A DNA stretch of 64,000 nt, taken from the NCBI GenBank assembly GCA_027475525.1, contig JAMWFC010000118.1:1-64000 (forward strand), in the 5' to 3' direction. The DNA is from Macrolepiota albuminosa. Its lineage: Eukaryota; Basidiomycota; Agaricomycetes; Agaricales; Agaricaceae. The notes below the pieces were generated by a model, which saw only the letters and a program-made list of their open reading frames with translations, was not told where the DNA came from and searched no databases. Positions 35,883 to 45,144 of this stretch are shown piece after piece. The translations under genes and the position numbers were made by a program. The number at the start of each line of letters is the position of its first letter. Positions within the stretch are counted from its first letter, which is position 1.

Positions 35883-38800
35883 TTATTGTTCCTCTTCGTC
35901 ATCAGGAGTGATCTCGTCGTCGTCCACCAACTCGGTCTCTTCGAGCTCTCGCAGTTTGGCCGTGTCAATGTCTAGCGCCGGCAAAGGTAGTGGAAGGTGT
36001 TCACGCGCTAAGTAGGGAATGAGCCGAAACGCCGCTACCGGGCGATGCAAAACCGAGCCGTCCAGCTCGCAGAGTACGTAGGCTCCTCCCCTATTGCGGG
36101 AAACGACTATGAGGGGCCCTAGGTATCGAGGTCGCATCTTTTTGTTATGGGTTACTTCGATTTTCGAGTTGCGCATTAGCACTAAGGCGCCAGCTGTAAA
36201 GTTGTAGTCTCGGATAGTAGCGCTATGCTCGCTTTCAAATCGTAATGCGGCTTGTCGTCTAGCTTGAAATACCACCTCGTGTAGGCGCTCTAGATCCTCC
36301 ATGCGTCGTTGTAAGTCAATGGCGCGCCTAGCGATAAGGTCGGTAGAGGACAGGATTGAGTTAGGTGGGGGTTGTAGGTATGTTGCCTCCACAACGTCTG
36401 CTGGAAGCAGGGGATGGGTGCCAGTCGCCGCGTAGTAGGGAGAGCAGCCCATCCTCTTCCGTACGGTAACTCGTTCAGACCAAAAGACCGAATAAGTCGC
36501 TTCGCTCCAGCGACTTTCGTCGCCGTCTACCGCCTTAAATAGCGCCTGTCGTACGTCAAAATGTGGCAATAAGTCGCTTCGCTCCAGCGACTTTCGTCGC
36601 CGTCTACCGCCTTAAATAGCGCCTGTCGTACGTCAAAATGTGGCCTTTCACTATACCGTTAGCGCGTTTATTGTATCCTGAGATCCGAATATGCTGTATG
36701 TTGTATTTCTTAGCGAGGTAGGTAAGCGCCTTAACTATCGGTGCTCCGTTGTCTGTAACAATCTCGTGAAGGGCTCCCCATCTGCAAATAACATCTTCGA
36801 AGAGCCACTTAGCTATAGCGTCGGTATTTTCCCGCTGGAGCATACGGAACTCCGGCCAATGTACCAAAGAACACCTTCCCTGAATAATGTACTTGTAGCG
36901 CCCCGACTTGGGCATGTGCATAGTGTCGATATATATTTTTCCGAACAAGGGTGCTGGAGTCGCTACTACTTGTAGCGCCCCGACTTGGGCATGTGCATAG
37001 TGTCGATATATATTTTTCCGAACAAGGGTGCTGGAGTCGCTACAGTTGGGGGAATAAGGACTTGGCGCGTCTGTTGGATTTGGCAGAGATGACAAGTACG
37101 AATATACCATGCGATATCGGCGCTAACTTGAGGCCACCAAAAACGTTCCAATAAATTCGCCCGTGTCGCGTATAGTCCTCGATGTCCCAAGTCATCATGC
37201 ATAGCGCGCAAAATCCTGACGCGGCCCTCGGGCTTGATTACTAATTTGTGCGCGCCAGACCTATTTCGTCGCCAAAGCCGATTTTCAACCATAAAGAAAG
37301 TCGTTGCATATCGAATGAAGGTGGCGTATTCCGTGTCCGTAAGGTCTGATGGTCGGCGCAAATCCTGTAACCATTTCCTAACCTGATCAACTCGTTGGTC
37401 TTCTGACTTAGCCTTGGCGCTACGAGGTACCGCCGAATATGGAAGGTTGCGACTATCTTCCCGTAAGGGTCTTGGTTCCTCGACTATCTTTAGATCATTA
37501 TGCGGCTTAGCGACGTTATAGATACTGGCCGTGTAAAAAGTCGATGGAGCCTGATACGGTTTAGGTTGGTACGGAATGATAGGGTGTAGCCAGGTCGAGA
37601 TAGGTTGGTCTTCGCGAAGGGCCGAAATAGGCAATTGAATAATATGTATGAAACCGTGCAACCGGTCAATCCAGTCGTCAAATACGTCATTATCGCTTTC
37701 GTCTAGCGCTTCGTCCTCCGGCTGCCTAGGTCGCCTAGATAGTCCATCAGGTCTGTGAAACGCACTCTTAACATGCACGAGCTCGAAGTGGAACATTAGT
37801 ATCGCTACTACCCAGCGATTCATGCTAGCCGAAGGTTGAATGTCTGGGTTCTGAAGCATCCCTTTGATGTAGCGTGCATCGACTTCGACGATCAGGTTTC
37901 GAACCCCAATAAGATACATGCGTAGCGCCTGAAACGCTCGAAACAATCCGTATAATTCCAGTTTGGGCTGGCTATAGCGCGACTCTCTGTCGTTAAGGGT
38001 AATTGATCCGAAGCGATTGTAGCGTCTGATTTTTCGATTCGCGCTATCACATTGACATAAAAAGAAGCCGACCGCGATGTAAGAGGTGTCGACGGCAAGT
38101 ATAACTGGATCGGATGTAGTATAATCGATGGGTACCAATGGCTTCGCTTCCTGCAGTGCCTTCACTAAGTCTTTTTGGGCGTTAATTTGGTCGGGTCCGA
38201 ATTCGAAGGGGACCCCTGAACGAGTTAAGCGATTTAGCGCGTGCGCTCGATGTGAAAAATGGTGTATGAACATGCGCAGCACGCCTACCGTGCCTAGAAA
38301 CGCGCGAACTTCCGAGAGGTTATGGCAGACTCCCCACTTCTCTAGAAGCGCTAATCGGCTCTCCTCAGGGATCCTGCCTTCTGGCGTGCAAACGTGCCCT
38401 AAAATTTTAAATTGTGGCGCGCAAAGAACCAACTTGTGTCCTGAGAACGTTCCACCACAATATTTCATGCGCTGAAGCACCCGGTTGACCAATTGGAAGA
38501 AGTCCCATAGCGCCATGCGGATATTAGGATTTTCCGGGTGCACTTCGGGCTTGCCATCTACAAGGCGCCAATCTTTTGGGCCCTTAACGCCAACATCGTC
38601 GATAAAACTAAGCACATGGTGGGGTATTTCGGGTTGTAGAATAAACGTAATGTCGTCGTGGAATATGGGTACCGAATTCGTCCACCCCATGGGAAGTGTA
38701 ACCAGTCGTAGCGCTCCGAATGGCGTTTGAAATGTCGTTAAGTCGCGAGAGGCAGGGTGAATTAAGCGCTCGTCATAGCCAACATACAGATCCAGGGTAG

Positions 38801-39822
38801 CGCCACATATTCTTCCCGCGAACGATTCAGCGACGTGATCGGGGAAGGGCGGTACCCCTGAATGACGAATCGTGACTTTGTTTAGCGGCTCCAAACTATG
38901 AACTATACGTAGCTTTCCATTTTTCTTCAGTACACAAAACCATCGTGACCGGTATGCCGAATTGGAAGGCTCGTAAACTCCTGCCGCTATTTTGGAACGA
39001 ATAATTTGGCAAACTTCAGCTTCAATACCCGGCGGTATAGGGCGGTTATGCTCGGTCCAAGGTACGTGAGGTATCGTTGGTATAACCACTGGCGGAAAGA
39101 AGTCAGTTCTCAGTTTACCGCGTTCGGAATCCTCCCAAGCAAATGCCTCGTTTTGTTTTCGCATAATGTCGGTCAATACATCTAGTTCCGCCGTCGATAG
39201 AAAGCCTGTATCGTGGGCGCTAAGGAATAGCGCTCGTCGTTCTTCCGTAAATCGTCCAGTAGGCTCAAAGGGTGGCGGGTTCGGATTAAGCTCGCGCTAA
39301 GGAATAGCGCTCGTCGTTCTTCTGTAAATCGTCCAGTAGGCTCAAAGGGTGGCGGGTTCGGATTAAGCTCGGAAGGGTCGCTAACGGGTCTCCAATGATC
39401 TTTCTTTCGATGCGAAATTCTTCGGGTACGCCGCTCGCTACCGGTTTCGTTTTAAGCGCTACTGGCTTGTATTTCTTTTTAACCTGAACCCCTTTGCGCT
39501 TAGGGGTACTGTTGTTAGCAAACGTATTATAAATGGAACTCTGGTTTCTAGCGAAACCGGATATCAAAGGTTCTTTAGAATCAGGGGAAGAAACGAAATA
39601 AGTGTCTGTCGAAAGATTTTCAGTAATATCGGATGCAGTGAGGTATAAGTAGGATAAAGCTTCGCTAGTAAGCGACGTAGAAGTGTTCAAGATCTCAGGG
39701 GCTAAAGGGGTATATGATATAAGGGTTACTTGCCCAGTCCGATGATTATAGTCCAAAACAAGCGCTTCATCTCCATGATCCTCATCACTCATCTCCTCGA
39801 TGGCGCCGGAAAACACTCGCAA
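35883..39822 (-). CDS. pol: B pol: RT, RNase H, integrase
   Basis: The -1 frame after gag-pro (overlap 39822-39789, no ATG). RT occupies ~39080-38470 with LPMGWTNSVPIFHDDIT and FIDDVGVKG (~38612-38586). RNase H is ~38130-37800 (VILAVDTSYIAVGFFLCQC, VEVDARYIKGML). The integrase finger HDDLGHRGLY..CHLC is ~37200-37090. The core has DTMHM (~36928), DNGAPI (~36758) and the Glu region (~36650). A GPY/F-like C-terminus (GPLIVVSRNRGGAYVL) runs to the stop at 35883. The frame is broken only by 77-bp duplications at 39217, 36891 and 36491 and a one-base loss at the integrase Glu codon, VER read as VKG. All of these may be assembly errors, so B may be intact in reality. Confidence 0.9.
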
Positions 39823-42425
39823 GGTTCGTCGCTAACGTAAGGTCGCTTTCTTGGTCCAGGCTTCTGGAACCTCCCTCGGGGAAATGTCGGTACCGTTCTC
39901 CTGACTCCAGAATTGGGGTCGCTAATAGTTAGCGTCGTTTCCTCCTCGGACGTTGTTTTGACTACTGATCGGGCTAGCACATCGAAGGGCCTTCCTAATA
40001 ATAAATCGTAGGCAGGCGATCTAAGTATGTGAATTTGTAGATAGAACGTTAGATCGCCTATAGCACATGGCACGTTCCGAGCCATCCCCAAGGATCGATC
40101 AATCGTGCCGTTAGCGCTCTGCATGTTAAGAATGATCGTTGGATCGTAAATGATACCCAGCTCGTTAGCGACGTCGGCAGCCATTGAAATAATTTGGGAT
40201 CCGCTATCCACGATCGACTCTATTTCGCTTTTCCCATCAACTGTCAGCATAATTGAGCGAATCACGTGAGAGTCTTGGGCTACAGTCAAGATGGCGGGAT
40301 CGTCGCTAGATCTTAGCGATTTGAGGTAGGTTTCGACCGGGTCAACGGACGTGGCTTCTTTAGGTGGTGCGACCTCTTCCTTGGTTTCAGGAGCTACCGT
40401 CTCGGTTATATATGCGAAACCAGGCAGCGCATCGTCGCATTCGTCCACCGTCGCTACATTGTTAGCTACGTTTCGTCGAGGGGTAACCGCGGTACGCATC
40501 TGGTTCCTGACATCTGGCGCCACGCTGCATAACTCTCCTACCGATAGCGTAACCTGACTTTGCATGATGCGATCAAAAACTAACTTCGACTTCTCCAGAT
40601 CATATATAGGCGCTGTGGGTCGATATCCCCCCGTAGGTTTATCTGGCGCTCCAAAGTTACGATTTAGGGGTGGGGCGTAGTTGCCCCCTAGGCCAGCGTA
40701 AGGATGTAGCGGTGGTTCCGGAATGGCCGGCGCCTTGGTGGCTTCTGGTACTTCGTCGTTAGTGCTAGAGGTTGAGGCTGGTGTTGGGGCGGGGCCTGTC
40801 ATCGTGCCCGACAGCCTGTAATCCTTTAAAGGCTGTTTGCCCTTTTTGATCTCCACTCCATCGAAGACCTGATTCTTTAGCGACCTCAGTTCCTTTTCTA
40901 GCGTCTCAATCCTTTCCTCGCGGGACAGCGTGGGTCGGTCACTGATAGCGTTTAGCTGGAGTACCTCGTGAATTAGTGCTTGTTGAGGAGTCGCCTCCGC
41001 TTCTGTTGTCGTCGTGCTATTCAGGTTGCCTGTCGCTAAGTTCCCGGGGTTCCGACGGTGCCACTCGTCAATGCGTCCCTGGAACGTCTTATGCTCGGGA
41101 TATAGGGGAATGATAGCGCCTGAGGGTAAGACTAGTTTCCCGTCCATTCCCCGGCGCGCCTTCCCTTGTCGCAGATATTGTTCAAGAATAGCGCACCTAC
41201 CCCTGGTCATGGTATGTCCTGCCTCACCGCAAAAATGGCAAAGTCCCGTTGGTACGTTGTTTCTAGGCGCCGAAAGACTAGTCGAGATCAAGGTTTCCAG
41301 TTTATTCATGACGTTAGCGACTGCATTGTTAACGGCATTCTCCAAATCCTCCTTCTTGACGTACCCATTACGGTCATTGGCGGCGCTAGGTGCTGGCGAC
41401 TCTGTCTTGGGTGCCATTCCTCCATGGTCCGCCCCAGGTCGCTGTAATGGTATACCCGTATCCGTGCCCTTTAATACCCACTTTCCTGCCTCAAAGACCT
41501 TTTCTATGTCGTATGGTTCCTCGGGGTGATGGTCATGCATAATGATCTCCAAGCGTCGCGCAATCTTAGTCCACAACAAAGTCGGGAATCCTTGTTGAAA
41601 TAAACGGTGCTCCTCGTTCCCATATAACTTCCCATTTTGGACCAGCCATCTCGCTATCCGCTGGAAATCGCGATAATAAGTCGATAGTGCTCCTAAAGTA
41701 TAGATACCAGCCGCGAAGGTGTCCTGTACTAGCTTCTGGATTTCCATTACCGTATAACGCGTAGCTTCTTCGGCGCCAGGATATAAATGAATGATAGCCT
41801 TTTTCCATTCATCATAGGTAAAAGGTCTAGGTGGTGCGTCACTAGTAAGTCCTTGGAACTCCTTCAGCCCTGTCCATGATTCGGCTGTGTCGTATGAGAC
41901 GTATCTGGCGGCGTATTCTTTCATCTGTGTATCGTCGGTCACCCGACAGTCGCGTAGCAGATACTCCAACTCTTTGAAGTACTGCGTTAGTTCGCGAGGT
42001 TTTGTTTCGTCCCATTTTGGCGACGAGAAGTGGTTTCGGGGTGGCATGCGCTGATTGTTCAGCTGTTCCATACCGATAGGTGTATTTGTCGAGGTAGGAA
42101 GGGTGGTGGTGCTCGTGTTACTTAGCGTCGACGTCGTAGGTACCGGCTCAGTTAGCTCCGAGTCGCTAGGTTCTGGCGATAATAGCCTAGATAACTCTTC
42201 TAGAGGCGTAAGCGGCGTATGGTTTTCGCCTGCTAAGTATTCAAATGGTCGGGAAAACGGGAAAAAACTCTCGGCTAAGCTGTCTGGTGCGGCCTCAAGC
42301 TCCTGATCCAAAGTCTGTCTCGGTAGCGCGCCTGGTAAGTGTGGTGATTCGGTGGTACTTGGTTCAAGCGCGCTCTCCAACAGGAGGCGGCGCTGTCGCT
42401 GGGCTCGAGTTTCCGGCAGAATTCT
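39789..42425 (-). CDS. gag: B gag-pro polyprotein
   Basis: One uninterrupted frame of over 860 codons. The first ATG is 42071 (MEQLNNQRMPPRNHF), matching the family A start. The frame is open and similar to family A from just after a TGA near the PBS (~42425), so an upstream non-AUG or spliced start is possible. Gag core is RELTQYFKELEYLLRDC..SYDTAESWTGL. The zinc knuckle CHFCGEAGHTMTRGRC (~41246-41199) has x6 between His and the last Cys. A coiled segment REERIETLEKELRSLKNQVF and a Pro/Thr-rich linker follow. The retropepsin motif VDSGSQI lies at ~40212-40192. It ends ..CFPAPSRR at 39789. Confidence 0.93.
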   Translation of the reverse strand, partial: RILPETRAQRQRRLLLESALEPSTTESPHLPGALPRQTLDQELEAAPDSLAESFFPFSRPFEYLAGENHTPLTPLEELSRLLSPEPSDSELTEPVPTTSTLSNTSTTTLPTSTNTPIGMEQLNNQRMPPRNHFSSPKWDETKPRELTQYFKELEYLLRDCRVTDDTQMKEYAARYVSYDTAESWTGLKEFQGLTSDAPPRPFTYDEWKKAIIHLYPGAEEATRYTVMEIQKLVQDTFAAGIYTLGALSTYYRDFQRIARWLVQNGKLYGNEEHRLFQQGFPTLLWTKIARRLEIIMHDHHPEEPYDIEKVFEAGKWVLKGTDTGIPLQRPGADHGGMAPKTESPAPSAANDRNGYVKKEDLENAVNNAVANVMNKLETLISTSLSAPRNNVPTGLCHFCGEAGHTMTRGRCAILEQYLRQGKARRGMDGKLVLPSGAIIPLYPEHKTFQGRIDEWHRRNPGNLATGNLNSTTTTEAEATPQQALIHEVLQLNAISDRPTLSREERIETLEKELRSLKNQVFDGVEIKKGKQPLKDYRLSGTMTGPAPTPASTSSTNDEVPEATKAPAIPEPPLHPYAGLGGNYAPPLNRNFGAPDKPTGGYRPTAPIYDLEKSKLVFDRIMQSQVTLSVGELCSVAPDVRNQMRTAVTPRRNVANNVATVDECDDALPGFAYITETVAPETKEEVAPPKEATSVDPVETYLKSLRSSDDPAILTVAQDSHVIRSIMLTVDGKSEIESIVDSGSQIISMAADVANELGIIYDPTIILNMQSANGTIDRSLGMARNVPCAIGDLTFYLQIHILRSPAYDLLLGRPFDVLARSVVKTTSEEETTLTISDPNSGVRRTVPTFPRGRFQKPGPRKRPYVSDEPCECFPAPSRR

Positions 42426-42438
42426 GTCTCAGAAGAAC

Positions 42439-42456
42439 CCCTCGCGGTGGGCTCCA
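42439..42456 (-). promoter_or_regulatory. B primer binding site
   Basis: Minus strand TGGAGCCCACCGCGAGGG three bases from the 5' LTR. Probably primed by tRNA-Cys (U73 inferred). Confidence 0.8.
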
Positions 42457-42459
42457 AAA

Positions 42460-43529
42460 TAATAACGCCAACTGTGGTTGGGTGCGCTGGACGTATACGC
42501 AGTACAACGCCGTCTCCAGCGCTTGGCGTACGTAGTTGTGAGGAGTCCTGACAGGGTCCCGGTGTGCTCGAGTGGAGGTAGTAAAACGATGCGCTAGATT
42601 GTAGCGCTTCGGGGGCTACCTGGCAGACGGTTAGTGTCGTGGTTTAGGCAAAGATATTGGAGAAAAGACGAGTAGCGCAGCGTATTGTGCCCGTAAGTGG
42701 CACCGTAAACGATGAAGACGAGATAGACGGAGCTAGCGCCCGACTTAGTGACGAAGTCGGAGGAGGCTAGCGCGAGTTGAACGCTAAGTGTAACTGTGTG
42801 TTCGAGGGGTTACGATTCGTTGTTATATACATGAAAAGTAGCTATTTTATATACAGTGCGCTACCGTGTTTGCCAAGATACAAGTCCATCTGTGGCGCTA
42901 CCTCCTAGCGCCTCTCCTCGTGGTTTACTCTAACGGCGACCTGTCAACGGCGACCTTGTGCACATGGCTGACGGCGACCAACGGCATTATGACCCACGGC
43001 GACCTGCGGTGACTCTATATTGACTTAGAGTTGTACGAGTCTGTTCACTTTTCTATAACTCCGATTGGCCAGGCCGTTCCGGGGTATGGTCGGAAAATCC
43101 TCGACAGACGCCGTGAGCGCTAATGTCAGCGCTACTCATTGTATTAGTTCCTGTCCGGTCCAGATGTCGGATTTAAGTATATCCAGTGCCGCCGTCATTG
43201 ATCCCTTTAGACTTCTGATTGAAGTGCCTCGTCCAATGGCAGCGCCTGCTGCTGGCTCCTTCTGGAAGTGATCGGGGTTTAGTTATAGTCCTCTCCCGCC
43301 GTTGTGTTAGCGCTATACGTTATGAGCCTCCTTCGTCCTTGGGCTAGGTGAAAGGAGTGCGCTGTAGGCCTGGTAGCTAGGGGTTAGGATAAGTTTCCAC
43401 ATCCTGTAGTAATTTGCCAGAGCTAGAGCTGCTCTATATTCCCAACTGGTCGCTAGAGTCCTGAATACGTCAAGTGTTGGTTGGCCTATAATGTCCCTTG
43501 ATGCGCTCAGTCCGAGTAGAAGCCTATCA
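42460..43529 (-). repeat. B 5' LTR (1070 bp)
   Basis: The same length as the 3' LTR. I counted 8 differences that are all CG versus CA/TG, plus a changed terminal base: plus strand TAATAACG here, TGATAACG in the 3' LTR. Confidence 0.93.
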
Positions 43530-44024
43530 ACGGTTTTGTACATATTATTCAATTGCCTATTTTGGCCCTTCGCAAAGACCGACCTATCTCAACATAGCTA
43601 CACCCTATCATCCTGTATCAACCTAAACCGTATCAGGCTCTATCAACTTTTTACACGGCCAGTATCTATAACGTCGCTAAGCCATCTAATGATCTAAAGA
43701 TAGTCGAGGAACCCAGACTCTTACGGGAAGATAGTTGCAACCTCCCATATTTGGCGGTACCTTGTAGCACTAAGGCTAAGTCAGAAGACCAATGAGTTGA
43801 TCAGGTTAGGAAGTGGCTACAGGATTTGCACCGACCATCAGATCTTATGAATACGGAATATGCCACCTTCATTCGATACGCAACGACTTTCTTTACGGTT
43901 GAGAATTGGCTTTGGCAACAAAATAGGGCTGGCGCTCACAAATTGGTAATCAAACCAGATGGCCAAATCAGGATTCTGCGTGCTATGCACGACAACTTGG
44001 GACATCAAGGACTCTATGTGACGC
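43530..44024 (+). pseudogene. B' pol, part after element B
   Basis: Resumes B' as ACGGTTTTGTACATATTATT and encodes the RNase H-integrase linker and the start of the integrase finger (LRAMHDNLGHQGLYVT). A3 then interrupts it after ACGC. Several CpG-type substitutions are present relative to B. Confidence 0.85.
44021..44024 (+). repeat. Left target site of A3 (ACGC)
   Basis: The four bases before the A3 LTR. The right partner is beyond the window. Confidence 0.5.
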
Positions 44025-44141
44025 TGATAGGACCCCATACAGGATCAGCGCATCAACGGCAGGCTGCGGCAACACGGCACGGGCTCGGGATACCTTAGCG
44101 CACGCTAACTAACCAATTTTGGCAAGATTTGACGGCCGCGC

Positions 44142-45092
44142 TGATAGGACCCTATACAGGTTAGGCGCATCAACGGCAGGCTCGGCACCGGCTCCGGAAA
44201 CCTTGCCGCACTCGTCCCGAACTTAGCGCACGTGTTCTACCTATTTTAAGCCATTTCTGACGGCCGCGCACGGCAAGAAGCAGATCCAATCAATGATAGC
44301 GCCGATGGCAGCAGGAATGACAACTGACAGATGGCATCAGTCACTGACGACAGCGCTTAGCGAGAAGCTTGATGATCTATCAAAAACTGACGGACAGCTT
44401 AGCGTTTGACCTTGGCGTCTGACACCGCTTACCGTCTCGATTTGGCGCCCAACGTCGCTTAGGTGTTCTGACAGACAGAAGGGTGATGGATTGATGGTTT
44501 AGCACCGCGATCTGCCGCCTGGTGGCGCCAAGGGTCCTCAAAGGACGGTAGGGATCGGAAACCGTTGGAGCTACCCCTATGAAATTTTCCAGTTTACCGC
44601 ACTTTGGCGATGGTTGGTCACTGGCGACGGTGAACTCCTTGTAGTATATATATTACTTACCGACTTGTACATCCACCATCAGAACAATAGACCACAGTTT
44701 ACTCCCCTTTCCTCAGTCTCCCTTACGCTCAAGAGCTCATTTACGCTACGGTCGGCAACGTCAAACTCATCGGCAGTTGCAGACGCTCGCCAACACTCGA
44801 CATACTCGCGCCTTGCAACTACGGCAGGCATTATCGACGCTTAGAACTTCGCTAAGCTTATCGTGCTCTTGCCGCTCACCCTTGCCGTCTTCACTTACCG
44901 CATTTCCTTAGGCGCTTTACCTTAGCGCTTGACACTTGCCGACCCCGTTACCGACTTTTCTCATTTTCTTAGGCGCGTTCTCTGGGACCTGCCCGGGACT
45001 CCTCATATTACTTTTAGCGCGCCCAACGCAAGCTCTTGGTCCGGTAACACTACTGCTACATTTGTTGCTGACCAAAACTTTGGGCGTCATCA
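44142..45092 (+). repeat. A2 5' LTR (951 bp)
   Basis: TGATAGGACCCTATACAGG..GGGCGTCATCA, with TATATATA at 44645-44652 as promoter. It differs from the 3' LTR by a few CpG-type changes and an 18-bp segment missing in the 3' copy. Confidence 0.9.
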
Positions 45093-45095
45093 AAT

Positions 45096-45113
45096 TGGAG
45101 CCCACCGCGAGGG
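45096..45113 (+). promoter_or_regulatory. A2 primer binding site
   Basis: TGGAGCCCACCGCGAGGG, identical to that of B. Confidence 0.8.
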
Positions 45114-45144
45114 ATCTCTAGGGCAGAATTCCGCCAGAAACCCG

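Larger units (their letters stand above)
33034..39370 (+). repeat. 77-bp tandem duplications in element B (six)
   Basis: First copies start at 33034, 35173, 35481, 36491, 36891 and 39217. The last has one C/T mismatch. Those at 33034 and 35481 lie in accessory genes, and counting them once rejoins single frames. Confidence 0.9.
29786..43529 (-). mobile_element. Ty3/gypsy element B, young, 13.7 kb
   Basis: Minus-strand full-length family B element inside B' pol. Reading its own direction: 5' LTR (43529-42460), PBS (42456-42439), gag-pro, pol, three genes on the opposite strand, PPT (30864-30856), 3' LTR (30855-29786). Both LTRs are 1070 bp and differ at about 9 positions by my reading, so insertion is recent. 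Seven 77-bp duplications (33034, 35173, 35481, 36491, 36891, 39217; the 35 kb pair are separate) and a one-base loss at ~36649 are the main interruptions. Confidence 0.95.

Noticed and set aside
35883..36400. Chromodomain at the integrase C-terminus
   Set aside because: After the GPY/F-like segment only an acidic Glu/Asp-rich tail follows, with no chromodomain aromatic pattern.
44025..44160. The two LTR starts 117 bp apart read as a tandem LTR repeat
   Set aside because: The first is the start of the A3 LTR and the second is A2 inserted in it. The A3 LTR resumes at 56446 with a GCGC target copy.
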